Source of the DNA: Petropleomorpha daqingensis
GTDB lineage: Bacteria > Actinomycetota > Actinomycetes > Mycobacteriales > Geodermatophilaceae
Assembly: GCF_013408985.1 (NCBI RefSeq)
Contig: NZ_JACBZT010000001.1
Coordinates: 2,108,001 to 2,172,000 of the forward strand
Direction of reading: 5' to 3'
Length of the DNA: 64,000 nt
Position numbers and translations under genes: made by a program. Below are positions 8,056 to 16,334 of this stretch, piece by piece. Every line of letters begins with the position of its first letter. Position 1 is the stretch's first letter. Below the pieces are notes generated by a model that was not told the DNA's origin, made no database searches, and was given only the letters and a program-made list of their open reading frames with translations.

Positions 8056-9336
8056 TTAGTGGCCGAGCAGGGTGGTGCGCAGGACGTCGTGGATGTGCGT
8101 GTTCGGGTAGTAGCCCTCGAGCTGGTCGCTGTTCGGGCCCTGCGCCGTCACGACGGTCGGGACGCCGGTGTGGCCGGTCGTCGTCCAGTCGATGACGAAC
8201 TGCTTGTTGGTGCCCTTGATGGCGAAGGGCCCGTCCTCACCCGAGATGTGCGTGCCGTCGCCGCTCTCGTCGGCGGTGTCCGTGGCCTCCTCGACGGTGG
8301 GCCCGCCGCAGTCGTGGTCACCGGTGACGACCAGCAGCGTGTTCGGGTGCCGGGCGACGTAGTCGCGCGCCACCTGGACCGCCTTGTCGAGCTCCTGCAT
8401 CGCCTGCAGCATGCGGGTCGCGTTGTTCTGGTGGGCGAACTCGTCGACGCCCTCCTCCTCGACGAACAGGAAGAAGCCGTCCTTGTCCTTGTCGAGGACC
8501 TGCAGCGCCTTGCTCGTCATGGTCGACAGCGGCACCACCGGGTTGTAGAGGTCGCCCTGGCCCTCGGGCTTCTGCTGGAACATCTCCTCGTTGGCGAACA
8601 GGCCGAGCACCGGGCGGGTCGGGTTGACCGAGTTCAGCTGCTGGGCGGTGCTGACGTACTGGTAGCCGCGCTGCTGGGCCTCCTGGACGAGGTTGCCCTT
8701 GTCGCTCTGGCTGTGCTCGGTCGGGTCCTCCGCCGGGGCGTCGGGGTAGGCGCCGGGGGTGCCCGTCGGGTACCAGCGGTCCTCGCCGCCGCCGAGGATG
8801 ACGTCGGGCTTGGAGACCTCGATGTACTGCCGGGCGATCTCGCTCTGCTGGCCGCGGTCGGCGACGTTGGAGAAGAACGCCGCGGGGGAGGCGTCGGTCA
8901 CCTGCGCGGTGGTCACCAGGCCGGTGGCCTTGCCGGCCTTCTTCGCCTCGACGCCGAGCGTCGTCAGCGGCTTCTTGTTCACGTCGACGCTGATCGCGCC
9001 GTTGAAGGTCTTCGTGCCGGTCGCCCAGGCGGTCGCCGCGGCGGCCGAGTCGGTGATGGCGGCGTTCGGGTCGCGCGGGTCGGTCTCCTCCAGTCCGCTG
9101 ACGGGCAGCGAGTCCATCGCGGTGTCGCCGTCGAAGCCGGCCGCCAGGAGGCGGAGGGCCTCGCGGTGCGCGGCGGACATGCCGTCGCCGTTGATGAAGA
9201 TGACGCTCTGGGCGCCGTGGTTGCCGCCCCCGTTGTGGGCCTCGGCCGCGCTGGGCAGCAGCGCGACGGTGCCGCCGACCAGGGCGACAGCCACGCCCAG
9301 GGGGACGGCGCGACGGCGGAACGCCGACGAAATCAT
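8056..9336 (-). CDS. Secreted alkaline phosphatase (PhoA family)
   Basis: This 426-residue exported phosphomonoesterase has a signal peptide at residues 1-33 (arginine-rich start, hydrophobic core PLGVAVALVGGTVALL, cleavage near AEA-HN). Metal and catalytic motifs follow the PhoA pattern: VIFINGDGMS with the first metal Asp, TDSAAAATAWATGTKT containing the nucleophile Ser, EEGVDEFAHQNN for metal binding, and VVTGDHDCGG plus HTGVPT near the C-terminus. It releases phosphate from organic esters outside the cell. The ATG at 9336 has GAGAGGGGA upstream. A PHO-box-like set of 11-nt repeats lies 63-102 bases upstream. It is divergent from a secreted protease. Confidence 0.95.
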   Translation of the reverse strand: MISSAFRRRAVPLGVAVALVGGTVALLPSAAEAHNGGGNHGAQSVIFINGDGMSAAHREALRLLAAGFDGDTAMDSLPVSGLEETDPRDPNAAITDSAAAATAWATGTKTFNGAISVDVNKKPLTTLGVEAKKAGKATGLVTTAQVTDASPAAFFSNVADRGQQSEIARQYIEVSKPDVILGGGEDRWYPTGTPGAYPDAPAEDPTEHSQSDKGNLVQEAQQRGYQYVSTAQQLNSVNPTRPVLGLFANEEMFQQKPEGQGDLYNPVVPLSTMTSKALQVLDKDKDGFFLFVEEEGVDEFAHQNNATRMLQAMQELDKAVQVARDYVARHPNTLLVVTGDHDCGGPTVEEATDTADESGDGTHISGEDGPFAIKGTNKQFVIDWTTTGHTGVPTVVTAQGPNSDQLEGYYPNTHIHDVLRTTLLGH

Positions 9337-9398
9337 GGAAGGGGTCCCCTCTCCGCGCCGGGCGGAGTTGCCCGGGCGGAGCGAACCTCCGTGACGCA

Positions 9399-9438
9399 GA
9401 CGAACCGAATCTGTGCACCGGCTGTACGGATGGTGAAT
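9399..9438 (-). promoter_or_regulatory. Possible PHO box (four 11-nt spaced units)
   Basis: On the minus strand, upstream of alkaline phosphatase, four heptamers spaced exactly 11 bases read ATTCACC, GTACAGC, GCACAGA and GTTCGTC. They match the actinobacterial PhoP unit GTTCACC at 6, 5, 3 and 5 of 7 positions. The spacing and the phosphatase context fit a PHO box; the third unit is weak. This is inferred by eye and has not been scored. Confidence 0.35.
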
Positions 9439-9585
9439 ACAACCAGCGACCTGCGTGCGGGCCGTCGTGCTTCTGGCCAGCCGGGACCACGAAGAGCAAA
9501 GAATCGTGACGGAGGGTTCCCCTCCGCCTCCGGAACGGGCACGATCCGGTTCCCGAGCAGTTGCTCGTCCTCGAAGGGGAGATCG

Positions 9586-10503
9586 ATGCGGATACGGATC
9601 CTGACCGTCCTGGCAGCGGTGGTCACGCTGCTGGGGATCACGACGAACGCCCAGGCCATCAAGGGCGGCGTGGCCGACGCCGGCCAGCACCCCTACGTCG
9701 GGCAGCTGCTCTTCTACCAGCCCGACGAGGTCGACCCCCGGTTCACCGACCCGGGCGGCTGGTTCAACTGCACGGGCACGCTCGTGAACCCGACGACCGT
9801 GGTCACCGCCGGGCACTGCACGTTCGGCACCGGCCTCAACGGCCGGCCGGCTCCGGCGAACACGGCCGGCAACGACGTCTGGATCAGCTTCGCGGAGGTC
9901 CCGAACTACTCGATCCTGCCGCCGAGCTCGGGCTTCGTCCCCGGGAACAACGCCGGCCGGTACACGGCCTGGTCCCGGGCGCTGAACAACTCCTCCGAGT
10001 GGGTCCGCGCCACCGCCCACCCGCACCCGCAGTACGACGACGCGCAGTTCTTCACGCACGACCTCGGGGTGCTGACGCTGAGCCGGCCGGTGACCATGCC
10101 GCAGTACGGGCAGGTCGCCGCGCAGAACCAGCTGGACCGCCTCTACGCGGCCAACAAGCAGCAGCTCTACACCGCGGTCGGGTACGGGCTCGAGGGCTCG
10201 GGTCCGAAGAAGTCCTTCGGCGGGGACACCCGGCGCCGGGCGGACCTGCGGCTGGTCGACCTGAACGGGGTGGGCGGCAACGGCAAGGGGGTCTCGGCGA
10301 AGTTCTCGAACAACGCCAACACCGGCGGCACCTGCTTCGGTGACTCGGGCGGCCCGATCTTCGTCGCCGGCAGCCGCACGCTGGTCGCGGTGAACTCCTA
10401 CGCGACGAATTCTTCGTGCGCGGGCACGACCGGCGCCTACCGGATCGACCAGCCCGACGACCTGCGGTTCCTGGCGACGTTCGGCGTCCGCCCGGCTGCC
10501 TGA
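9586..10503 (+). CDS. Secreted trypsin-like serine protease (S1 family)
   Basis: This 305-residue exported protease has a signal peptide (MRIRILTVLAAVVTLLG, cleavage near NAQA at 21-24). The complete chymotrypsin triad is present: His77 in VTAGHC, Asp159 in THDLGVLTL, and Ser254 in CFGDSGGPIF. The mature enzyme starts almost at once with IKGGVADAGQHPYVGQL, with little or no propeptide. The ATG has AGGGGAGA about 4 bases upstream. It diverges from the alkaline phosphatase across a 249-base region. Conserved cysteines (GHC, GGTC, SSC) suggest disulfides. It may degrade protein for nutrients; the substrate is not known. Confidence 0.94.
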   Translation: MRIRILTVLAAVVTLLGITTNAQAIKGGVADAGQHPYVGQLLFYQPDEVDPRFTDPGGWFNCTGTLVNPTTVVTAGHCTFGTGLNGRPAPANTAGNDVWISFAEVPNYSILPPSSGFVPGNNAGRYTAWSRALNNSSEWVRATAHPHPQYDDAQFFTHDLGVLTLSRPVTMPQYGQVAAQNQLDRLYAANKQQLYTAVGYGLEGSGPKKSFGGDTRRRADLRLVDLNGVGGNGKGVSAKFSNNANTGGTCFGDSGGPIFVAGSRTLVAVNSYATNSSCAGTTGAYRIDQPDDLRFLATFGVRPAA

Positions 10504-10507
10504 GGTC

Positions 10508-11611
10508 TCACCGGAGCCGGCGGACGGCGGCCGCGAGAGTCCTCGCGGTCAGCCGTCCGTCGGCGAGCCCCAGGTCCACCACGTCGTCGAAGACCTGCTG
10601 GTCGGCGGCCGCGGCGCGGAACGCGGCGTCCATCAGCCGCGGCCAGCGCGAGAGCTGCGAGGCCGTCGACGTCGACCGCAGGTGCGCCCCGAGCCGGCGA
10701 TCCAGCGAACTTCGCAGCTCGGCCCCGGCGCCCGCTCCGTGCGCCGCGGCCCGGCCGGCCAGCGCGCCGGAGAGGACGGCGTAGAAGATCCCCTCGCCGG
10801 TCAGCGGGTTGATCAGCCCGGCGGCGTCCCCGGCGAGCAGCACCCGCCCGTCGGGCTGCCGTCGGCGGCCGGTCGACAGCGGCAGCCGGTGCGCGCGCAG
10901 GGCGTCGGGTTCGGCGTCAGGCAGCAACCGGCGCAGCCCCTCGACCAATTGGGCGCGAGTGGCCCCGCCGGAGACCAGCTCGCCGTAGCCGACGTTGGCC
11001 CGTCCGTCGCCGATCGGGAACGACCAGGCGTAGGCCGGCCACCGCTGCGCCGTCGTCACCAGCCGGAGGGCGCCGTCCTCCGTGGTCGGGGCGTAGCCGC
11101 GGATCGCGACGGCCAGCCGGCCGGGCGCGTGGGCACCCAGCCCCAGCGCACGGCGGACGACGGACTCCGCGCCGTCGGCGCCGACCAGCACGCGGGCCTC
11201 CAGCGAGCCGTCGACGACGACGCCGTCCGCCCTCGGCTCGACGCGACGGACGAGTTGTCGCCGGAACTCCGCGTCCGCGGAGACGGCCACCCCCAGCAGC
11301 CGGGCGTCGAGCACCTCGCGCGGGATCACGTACGCCGGGCGCTGCGTGGCGCGCTCGACGGTCGCGCCGCCGGGGGAGCGCAGCGACAGCCGCGGCACCG
11401 GCGGGTAGCCCTCGGTCAGCGGAGCGACGTCCACCCCGAGCCCGGCCAGGACGTCGAACGCCTCCGGGGCGACGGCGTCACCGCACACCTTGTCCCGCGG
11501 GAAGTCGGCGCGGTCGAGCACCAGCACGCGCGCGCCGGTACGGACGACGGCCAGCGCGGCGGCCGCACCCGCGGGCCCGCCGCCGACGACCACGACGTCC
11601 CAGCGCTCCAC
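10508..11611 (-). CDS. FAD-dependent oxidoreductase, geranylgeranyl reductase family
   Basis: This 367-residue flavoprotein opens with the Rossmann motif VVVVGGGPAGAAAA followed by FPRDKVCGDAVAPEA. It has the second FAD motif VLVGADGAESVVRRALG and the C-terminal VLLAGDAAGLINPLTGEGI. The pattern matches the geranylgeranyl reductase or menaquinone-saturating family (GGR/MenJ-like), which reduces isoprenoid double bonds. The first residues start directly at the FAD motif, fixing the start at 11611. It is divergent from a CDF transporter and has no operon partner. The exact substrate (menaquinone tail or other polyprenyl) remains open. Confidence 0.9.
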   Translation of the reverse strand: MERWDVVVVGGGPAGAAAALAVVRTGARVLVLDRADFPRDKVCGDAVAPEAFDVLAGLGVDVAPLTEGYPPVPRLSLRSPGGATVERATQRPAYVIPREVLDARLLGVAVSADAEFRRQLVRRVEPRADGVVVDGSLEARVLVGADGAESVVRRALGLGAHAPGRLAVAIRGYAPTTEDGALRLVTTAQRWPAYAWSFPIGDGRANVGYGELVSGGATRAQLVEGLRRLLPDAEPDALRAHRLPLSTGRRRQPDGRVLLAGDAAGLINPLTGEGIFYAVLSGALAGRAAAHGAGAGAELRSSLDRRLGAHLRSTSTASQLSRWPRLMDAAFRAAAADQQVFDDVVDLGLADGRLTARTLAAAVRRLR

Positions 11612-11652
11612 GGCGGCCGACGCTAGTGCGAAACTCGGCGCGGGGGTGCTGC

Positions 11653-12555
11653 GTGAAGAAGATCGCGTTCCCGCAGGTCGGCGCGGAGGACGGAGCGCCG
11701 GCGGCCGGCCTCGAGCGGTTCGCCTGGCTGTCGATCGCCGCCGCCGTCGTCACCATCGCGCTGAAGACCGGCGCCTTCGCGCTCACCGGCTCGGTCGGCC
11801 TGCTCTCCGACGCCGCCGAGTCGCTGGTCAACCTGGGCGCCGCGGTGATCGCGCTGGTCTCCCTGCGGGTGGCCGCGCGCCCGCCCGACTACAACCACGA
11901 CTACGGGCACGGCAAGGCCGAGTACTTCTCGGCGGGCGCCGAGGGCCTGATGATCTTCGTGGCGGCGGCGGTGATCCTCTACAGCGCCGTCCACCGGCTG
12001 CTGCACCCCGTCGCACTGGAGAGCCTCGGCTGGGGCCTGCTCATCTCCACCGCCGCTTCGGTGATCAACGGCGTGGTCGGGGTGGTGCTGATCCGCGCCG
12101 GGCGGGCGCACCGCTCGGTCACCTTGACCGCCGACGGTCGCCACCTGATGACCGACGTCGTCACCTCGGCGGGGGTGATCGTGGGCGTGCTGCTGGTCGC
12201 GCTCACGGGGTGGGCGCCGCTCGACCCGCTGGTCGCCATCGCCGTGGGCCTGAACATCCTCGTCACCGGCTACCGGCTGATCTCCAGCTCGGTGACCTCG
12301 CTGCTGGACGCGGCGCTGCCGCCGTCGGACCTGGCCGCGCTGCACGCCGCGCTCGACGGGGTGCGCTCGCCGGAGGTCGACTTCGGCGAGATCCGCACCC
12401 GCGAGTCAGGCCGGCAGCGGTTCGTCTCGCTCACCGTCCGGCTGCCGGGCGACTGGACCGTCGAGCGCGCCCACGAGGTGACCGACCGCGTCGAACGGGC
12501 GATCGGCCAGGGCCTGCCGGGCGCGCAGGTGCAGACGCACGTCGCCCCCGCATAG
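11653..12555 (+). CDS. Cation diffusion facilitator family transporter
   Basis: This inner-membrane metal/proton antiporter has about 300 residues and six hydrophobic segments. The metal-site motif is in the second segment and loop (SVGLLSDAAESLVNLGA), the second half-site in TADGRHLMTDVVTSAGV, and a C-terminal cytoplasmic ferredoxin-like domain contains VDFGEIRTRESGRQRFVSLTV. HxxxD and DxxxE/S pairs suggest Zn/Fe/Mn-type divalent export. GTG at 11653 is preferred with CGGGGGTG upstream; an in-frame GTG at 11626 would add nine residues. It ends in TAG. Confidence 0.93.
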   Translation: MKKIAFPQVGAEDGAPAAGLERFAWLSIAAAVVTIALKTGAFALTGSVGLLSDAAESLVNLGAAVIALVSLRVAARPPDYNHDYGHGKAEYFSAGAEGLMIFVAAAVILYSAVHRLLHPVALESLGWGLLISTAASVINGVVGVVLIRAGRAHRSVTLTADGRHLMTDVVTSAGVIVGVLLVALTGWAPLDPLVAIAVGLNILVTGYRLISSSVTSLLDAALPPSDLAALHAALDGVRSPEVDFGEIRTRESGRQRFVSLTVRLPGDWTVERAHEVTDRVERAIGQGLPGAQVQTHVAPA

Positions 12556-12564
12556 CCATTGCGG

Positions 12565-13500
12565 TCAGGACGCCGCCCAGCCGGGAACGCCCTCCGGATT
12601 GCCCGCCAGCAGCGCCCGCCAGCTGGCGCGGTCGTGGCAGGCCGGGGACGTGGTGGCGACGAAGTCGAGCAGCACCTCGCAGAAGCGGTCGGGGTCGTCG
12701 AGGTGCGGCCAGTGCCCGGCGCCGTCGAACACCTCGACGCGAGCGGTGGGCACGAGCGTGCGCACCGTCTCGGCGTGGGCGGTCGGCACGATCGGATCGC
12801 GGCTGCCCCAGACCACCAGCATCGGGATCGCGTTGGCCAGGTAGAGCCGGTCGAGAGCGGTGACCGCCTGCCCGCGGCCGTCGACCACGCCGCGCAGGGT
12901 GCGCAGGAAGGCGCGGCGGGCCTCGACGTCCTTGAGTCCGAGCAGCGCGTCGCCGGCCTCGGCCAGGTCGCGGACCTGCCGCCACCCGGCAGCCGTCCCG
13001 AACTCGCGCACCGCCCACAGCCCCGTCCGCAGGGCCCCGGAGACGCCGGCGAGGGCGGTGAGCACCGCCTCGGCGCCGGGCAGCGTGGCCGCCCGCAGCC
13101 CGACCGAGAGCTCCGGGCCGAGTCCGCCGCTGCCGACCAGCACCAGCCGCTCGCAGCGCTCGGGGAACTGGTAGGCGAACTGCAGCGCGATGCCCCCGCC
13201 GAGCGAGTGACCGACGACCGTGACCGTCTCGAGATCGAGCACGCTGAGCAGATCGCGCATGCCGTTGGCGTAGCCCGCGATCGAGTAGTCACCGCGCGGC
13301 TTGTCCGACGAGCCGTGGCCGAGCAGGTCCGGCGCGAGCACGGTGTGCTCCGCCGCGAGCTTGTCCATCACGCCGGCCCAGGTCTGCGCGCTGTTGCCGA
13401 TGCCGTGCAGCAGGAGCAGCGGCGGTCCGTCGCCGGCGCGGACGAACGCACGCCGGTGACCGTGCACGACACGGCTCTCCCGGACCAGTGGCGGAGGCAT
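12565..13500 (-). CDS. Alpha/beta hydrolase
   Basis: This 311-residue hydrolase of the classic fold has an oxyanion segment LLLLHGIGNSAQTW, the nucleophile elbow VVGHSLGGG (Ser near residue 98), acid VVWGSRDPIVP and His in FDGAGHWPHLDDP. The helical cap contains many arginines (about residues 130-215). It resembles haloalkane dehalogenase/esterase-like proteins, but the substrate is not predictable. Start ATG at 13500. The family A palindrome at 13547-13592 separates it from the LOG gene upstream, so it is probably transcribed on its own. Confidence 0.92.
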   Translation of the reverse strand: MPPPLVRESRVVHGHRRAFVRAGDGPPLLLLHGIGNSAQTWAGVMDKLAAEHTVLAPDLLGHGSSDKPRGDYSIAGYANGMRDLLSVLDLETVTVVGHSLGGGIALQFAYQFPERCERLVLVGSGGLGPELSVGLRAATLPGAEAVLTALAGVSGALRTGLWAVREFGTAAGWRQVRDLAEAGDALLGLKDVEARRAFLRTLRGVVDGRGQAVTALDRLYLANAIPMLVVWGSRDPIVPTAHAETVRTLVPTARVEVFDGAGHWPHLDDPDRFCEVLLDFVATTSPACHDRASWRALLAGNPEGVPGWAAS

Positions 13501-13546
13501 CGCCCCACTCCAGCACGCCCTTGTTGCGTTAGCGTTACCCGGGCAG

Positions 13547-13592
13547 GCGGTTTCGCGCGCTTAACCGCGCGCGGTTAAGCGCGCGAAACCGC
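13547..13592. terminator. Perfect 46-bp palindrome (family A), downstream of LOG gene
   Basis: The 46 bases are an exact palindrome; the arms contain GGTTTCGCGCGCTTAACC and its complement. It starts 5 bases after the LOG stop at 13598 (minus strand). It is the cleanest member of the family seen at 5239 and 8007. Confidence 0.7.
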
Positions 13593-13597
13593 AGAGG

Positions 13598-14176
13598 TCA
13601 GGCGGCGGGTGGGGGCGGGGCGGTCCACTTGCGGGCGGGGTGCTCGTAGCCGTCGACGAAGTCCAGCAGCTGCGCCGCCGAGGTGACGACGCCCAGCGCG
13701 TCGAGCCGGCGCCGGTCGAGGTAGCCGTCGTCGACCATGCGGCGCAGCTGGGTCAGCAGCGGCTGCCAGAACCCGTCGACGTCGAGCAGCACCGTCGGCT
13801 TGGCGTGCAGCCCGAGCATGCCCCAGGTCCAGGCCTCGAACAGCTCCTCGAGCGTGCCGGCGGCCCCGGGCAGCGCGACGAAGACGTCGGCCAGCTCCGC
13901 CATGCGCGCCTTGCGCTCGTGCATGGAGGCGACGACCTCCAGCTGCGGCAGCCCCGGGTGGGCCAGCTCGTCGTCCACGAGGTGCTGCGGGATCACCCCG
14001 ACCACCTCGCCGCCGGCCTCGAGCGCGGCGTCGGCGACGACGCCCATCAGCCCGACGTGGCCGCCGCCGTAGACGATGCCGACCCCGGCCCGCGCGAGGT
14101 CGGCGGCGAAGGCCGCCGCCGCCTCGCGGTGGGACGACGGACCGGACTGCGAGCCGGTGAAGACCGCGACGCGCAC
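13598..14176 (-). CDS. LOG family protein (cytokinin riboside 5'-monophosphate phosphoribohydrolase-like)
   Basis: This 192-residue Rossmann-like protein starts VRVAVFTGSQSG and has GIVYGGGHVGLMG, SMHERKARMAELADVFVALP and the active-site segment PGAAGTLEELFEAW. LOG enzymes cleave nucleoside 5'-monophosphates such as cytokinin ribotides to base plus ribose phosphate. The usual PGGxGTxxE motif reads PGAAGTLEE here, with Ala for the second Gly, while the Arg of HERKARM and the catalytic Glu are kept. GTG at 14176 fits the family length. It follows the MaoC gene by 8 bases, within a likely minus-strand operon 14951-13598. Confidence 0.92.
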   Translation of the reverse strand: MRVAVFTGSQSGPSSHREAAAAFAADLARAGVGIVYGGGHVGLMGVVADAALEAGGEVVGVIPQHLVDDELAHPGLPQLEVVASMHERKARMAELADVFVALPGAAGTLEELFEAWTWGMLGLHAKPTVLLDVDGFWQPLLTQLRRMVDDGYLDRRRLDALGVVTSAAQLLDFVDGYEHPARKWTAPPPPAA

Positions 14177-14184
14177 GGGACCGC

Positions 14185-14643
14185 TCAGCCCCCGTACGCC
14201 CGGGTGACCCACTCGGCGATGCAGACCGGCTTGTCGCCGCCCTCGCGCTCGACCGTGACGGCCAGCGTGTTCTGCACGCCGCCGGGGATCTCCTGGCAGT
14301 CCTGCAGCACGACGCGCGCCCGGACCTTCGAGCCCACCGGCACCGGCGCGGGGAAGCGCACCTTGTTCAGCCCGTAGTTCACGCCCATCTTCGCGTCGCT
14401 GACCTTGTAGGTCCCGGACGCCAGCGGCACCAGCAGGGACAGCGTCATGAACCCGTGGGCGATCGGGCCGCCGAAGGGGCTCTCCGCCTTCGCGCGCTCG
14501 ACGTCGACGTGGATCCACTGGTGGTCCCCGGTGGCGTCGGCGAACTGGTTCACCGCCTCCTGGGTCACCTCGTACCAGTCGCTGGTCCCCAGCTCCTGGC
14601 CCACGAGGCCGGGCAGCTCCGCCAAGGTCGTCGTCGTGGTCAT
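14185..14643 (-). CDS. MaoC family (R)-specific enoyl-CoA hydratase/dehydratase
   Basis: This 152-residue single hot-dog protein has the hydratase-2 signature FADATGDHQWIHVDVERA (catalytic Asp and His) and GPIAHGFMTLSLLVPL. Such proteins hydrate trans-2-enoyl-CoA to (R)-3-hydroxyacyl-CoA. The segment NYGLNKVRFPAPVPVGSKVR is typical of the stand-alone actinobacterial form. ATG at 14643 overlaps the TGA of the NIPSNAP gene (ATGA). Operon order is NIPSNAP, MaoC, LOG. Confidence 0.94.
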   Translation of the reverse strand: MTTTTTLAELPGLVGQELGTSDWYEVTQEAVNQFADATGDHQWIHVDVERAKAESPFGGPIAHGFMTLSLLVPLASGTYKVSDAKMGVNYGLNKVRFPAPVPVGSKVRARVVLQDCQEIPGGVQNTLAVTVEREGGDKPVCIAEWVTRAYGG

Positions 14644-14951
14644 GGCCTCGATCCTGCCAGCACGTCGTCGACGAGGCCGATCTCCATCCGGGCGATGCCG
14701 GCCGGGAACGTCTCGAAGGCGCGGGCCCGCTCGTCGGAGGCGTTGTAGACCTGCTCGACCGACCGGAACTCGTCGGCGTCCCCGTCGTGCTCGACCGCCC
14801 AGGTGAACGTCTCCTGCTCGTGGTCGGCGTAGGCGAACAGGACGCGGAAGCCGAAGTGCTCCCGGACCGGGACGATCGTCGGGTACCACTCGAGGAAGGC
14901 GGCCAGCTTCCCGGGCTCCATGGTGTATCGGCGCAGCTGCACGGTGCTCAC
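14640..14951 (-). CDS. NIPSNAP family protein
   Basis: This 103-residue ferredoxin-like alpha/beta protein has QLRRYTMEPGKLAAFLEWY and GFRVLFAYADHEQETFTWAV, the pattern of the bacterial NIPSNAP family. Small proteins of this kind are usually dimeric; biochemical roles are not established. GTG at 14951 starts the operon and the TGA overlaps the MaoC ATG. Its start is 36 bases from the divergent Nudix gene, so the two promoters must be compact or overlapping. Confidence 0.87.
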   Translation of the reverse strand: MSTVQLRRYTMEPGKLAAFLEWYPTIVPVREHFGFRVLFAYADHEQETFTWAVEHDGDADEFRSVEQVYNASDERARAFETFPAGIARMEIGLVDDVLAGSRP

Positions 14952-14987
14952 GCCCCGATCCTCGCAGCAGGCGTGTTCACTTGCTGC

Positions 14988-15473
14988 GTGCCCTTCACCT
15001 CGACCGACGGCTGGACGGTCTGCGCGCTCGGGCACCGGCACTGGGGCCGGGCCGGCGCGGCCGGGCTGTTCCTGCACCGCGACGGCGCCGACGGCGCGGA
15101 GGTGCTGCTGCAGCACCGGGCCGCCTGGTCGCACCACGGCGACACGTGGGGGACGCCGGGGGGCGCGCTGCACGCCGCGGAGTCGGCCGAGCAGGGCGCG
15201 CTGCGCGAGGCCCGCGAGGAGCTCGGGCTGCTCCCGGACGACGTCGTCCTCGGGGCCTGGTCGGTCGACGACCACGGCGGGTGGTCGTACACGACCGTGC
15301 TGGCGCGGCCGGCCCGCGCGCTCGAGCCGGCCGACCTGCGCCTGGACGGCGAGAGCAACGGGGTGGCGTGGGTGGCGCTGCGCCGCCTGGACGAGGTGCC
15401 GTTGCACCCCGGGCTGGCCGCGTCGCTGCCCCGGCTGGAGGCGTTGCTGCGCGAGGTCGGCGCCGACTTCTGA
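14988..15473 (+). CDS. NUDIX hydrolase
   Basis: This is a 161-residue hydrolase with a complete Nudix box: GGALHAAE, then REAREELGL, fitting Gx5Ex7REUxEExGU. These enzymes cleave nucleoside diphosphates linked to another moiety. The substrate is unknown; WGTPGGALHAAES and the C-terminal LAASLPRLEALLREV are the most recognisable parts. GTG 14988 is used; GTG 14973 is an alternative. It diverges from the NIPSNAP operon. Confidence 0.93.
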   Translation: MPFTSTDGWTVCALGHRHWGRAGAAGLFLHRDGADGAEVLLQHRAAWSHHGDTWGTPGGALHAAESAEQGALREAREELGLLPDDVVLGAWSVDDHGGWSYTTVLARPARALEPADLRLDGESNGVAWVALRRLDEVPLHPGLAASLPRLEALLREVGADF

Positions 15474-15517
15474 TTCCCAGGCGTCACCCGCGTCACGACT
15501 CGCCGGATCGTCGGTTT

Positions 15518-16315
15518 GTGACCCCGGGCAGTGGGGGAAGAGCGCTCCGTTCCACCGCACGACCGAAGGAGCCGGTCCTGTCCACCCGCCCGCGTCACCG
15601 CGCTGCCGGCACCGGCACGCGCCGGGCCCGCGCCTTCCTGCTGATCTCCTTCGCCTGCGGCTTCCTGCTGGTCGCCGCGCCCCTCGCGCTGCTGTTCTCC
15701 GGGGGCGGACTCCCCGGCTCGGGCGTCTTCGGCGGCTCGGACGGCGACAGCGGATCGGGCGGCTCCGGCTCCGACGGCTCCGACGGCTCCGGGGGCTCGG
15801 GGGGCACGGCCACGCTGACGCCCGCCCCCGGTTTCGCGACCGAGTCGTCGTCGTCCGCGGTGCCGGGTGGCGGCAGCGTCGTCCCGGCCGACGGGACGAC
15901 GGTCCTCGACGGCAACGGGTCGCCCGGCGGACTCGTCGGAGGCGGTGGCGGCACCGGCTCGGGCGGCTCGGATGCCGGCGCGGTGGGCGGCTCCGGCGGG
16001 ACCGCGGGCGGCTCCCTGGCCGGCGGGCAGCCCGCCGGCTCGGGTGGGTCGAACGGCGGTGCCACCGGCGGGTCCGGGGGCGGTTCGACCGGCGGCTCCG
16101 GTGGCGGGTCGGCCGGCGGTGGCTCGGGCGGTGGCTCGGGTGGCACCACCACACCGAGGACGACGACGCCGCCCAGCAACCCGCTGCCCCTGCCGCTCCC
16201 CGTCCCGGTGCCCAGCGTGCCGACCTGCCTGTGCTCGGCGGTCAACACGGCGACCAGCGCCGTCGGCGGGGTCGTCGGCGGTGCGACCGGTGCGGTCGGC
16301 GGCCTCGTGCCCTGA
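15518..16315 (+). CDS. Gly/Ser-rich membrane-anchored protein
   Basis: This protein has a short basic N-terminus (RPRHRAAGTGTRRARA), one hydrophobic segment (FLLISFACGFLLVAAPLALL), and then about 170 residues of glycine/serine/threonine-rich low complexity, ending in a proline/valine stretch with a CLC motif and a glycine-rich tail. It is likely exported and anchored with an extended outer domain. The start is uncertain. GTG at 15518 lacks a good ribosome site. CTG at 15578 has GAAGGAG at 15565-15571 with 6-base spacing and would give 245 residues. No family recognised. Confidence 0.7.
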   Translation: MTPGSGGRALRSTARPKEPVLSTRPRHRAAGTGTRRARAFLLISFACGFLLVAAPLALLFSGGGLPGSGVFGGSDGDSGSGGSGSDGSDGSGGSGGTATLTPAPGFATESSSSAVPGGGSVVPADGTTVLDGNGSPGGLVGGGGGTGSGGSDAGAVGGSGGTAGGSLAGGQPAGSGGSNGGATGGSGGGSTGGSGGGSAGGGSGGGSGGTTTPRTTTPPSNPLPLPLPVPVPSVPTCLCSAVNTATSAVGGVVGGATGAVGGLVP

Positions 16316-16334
16316 GACCGCCGACCGCCTCGGC

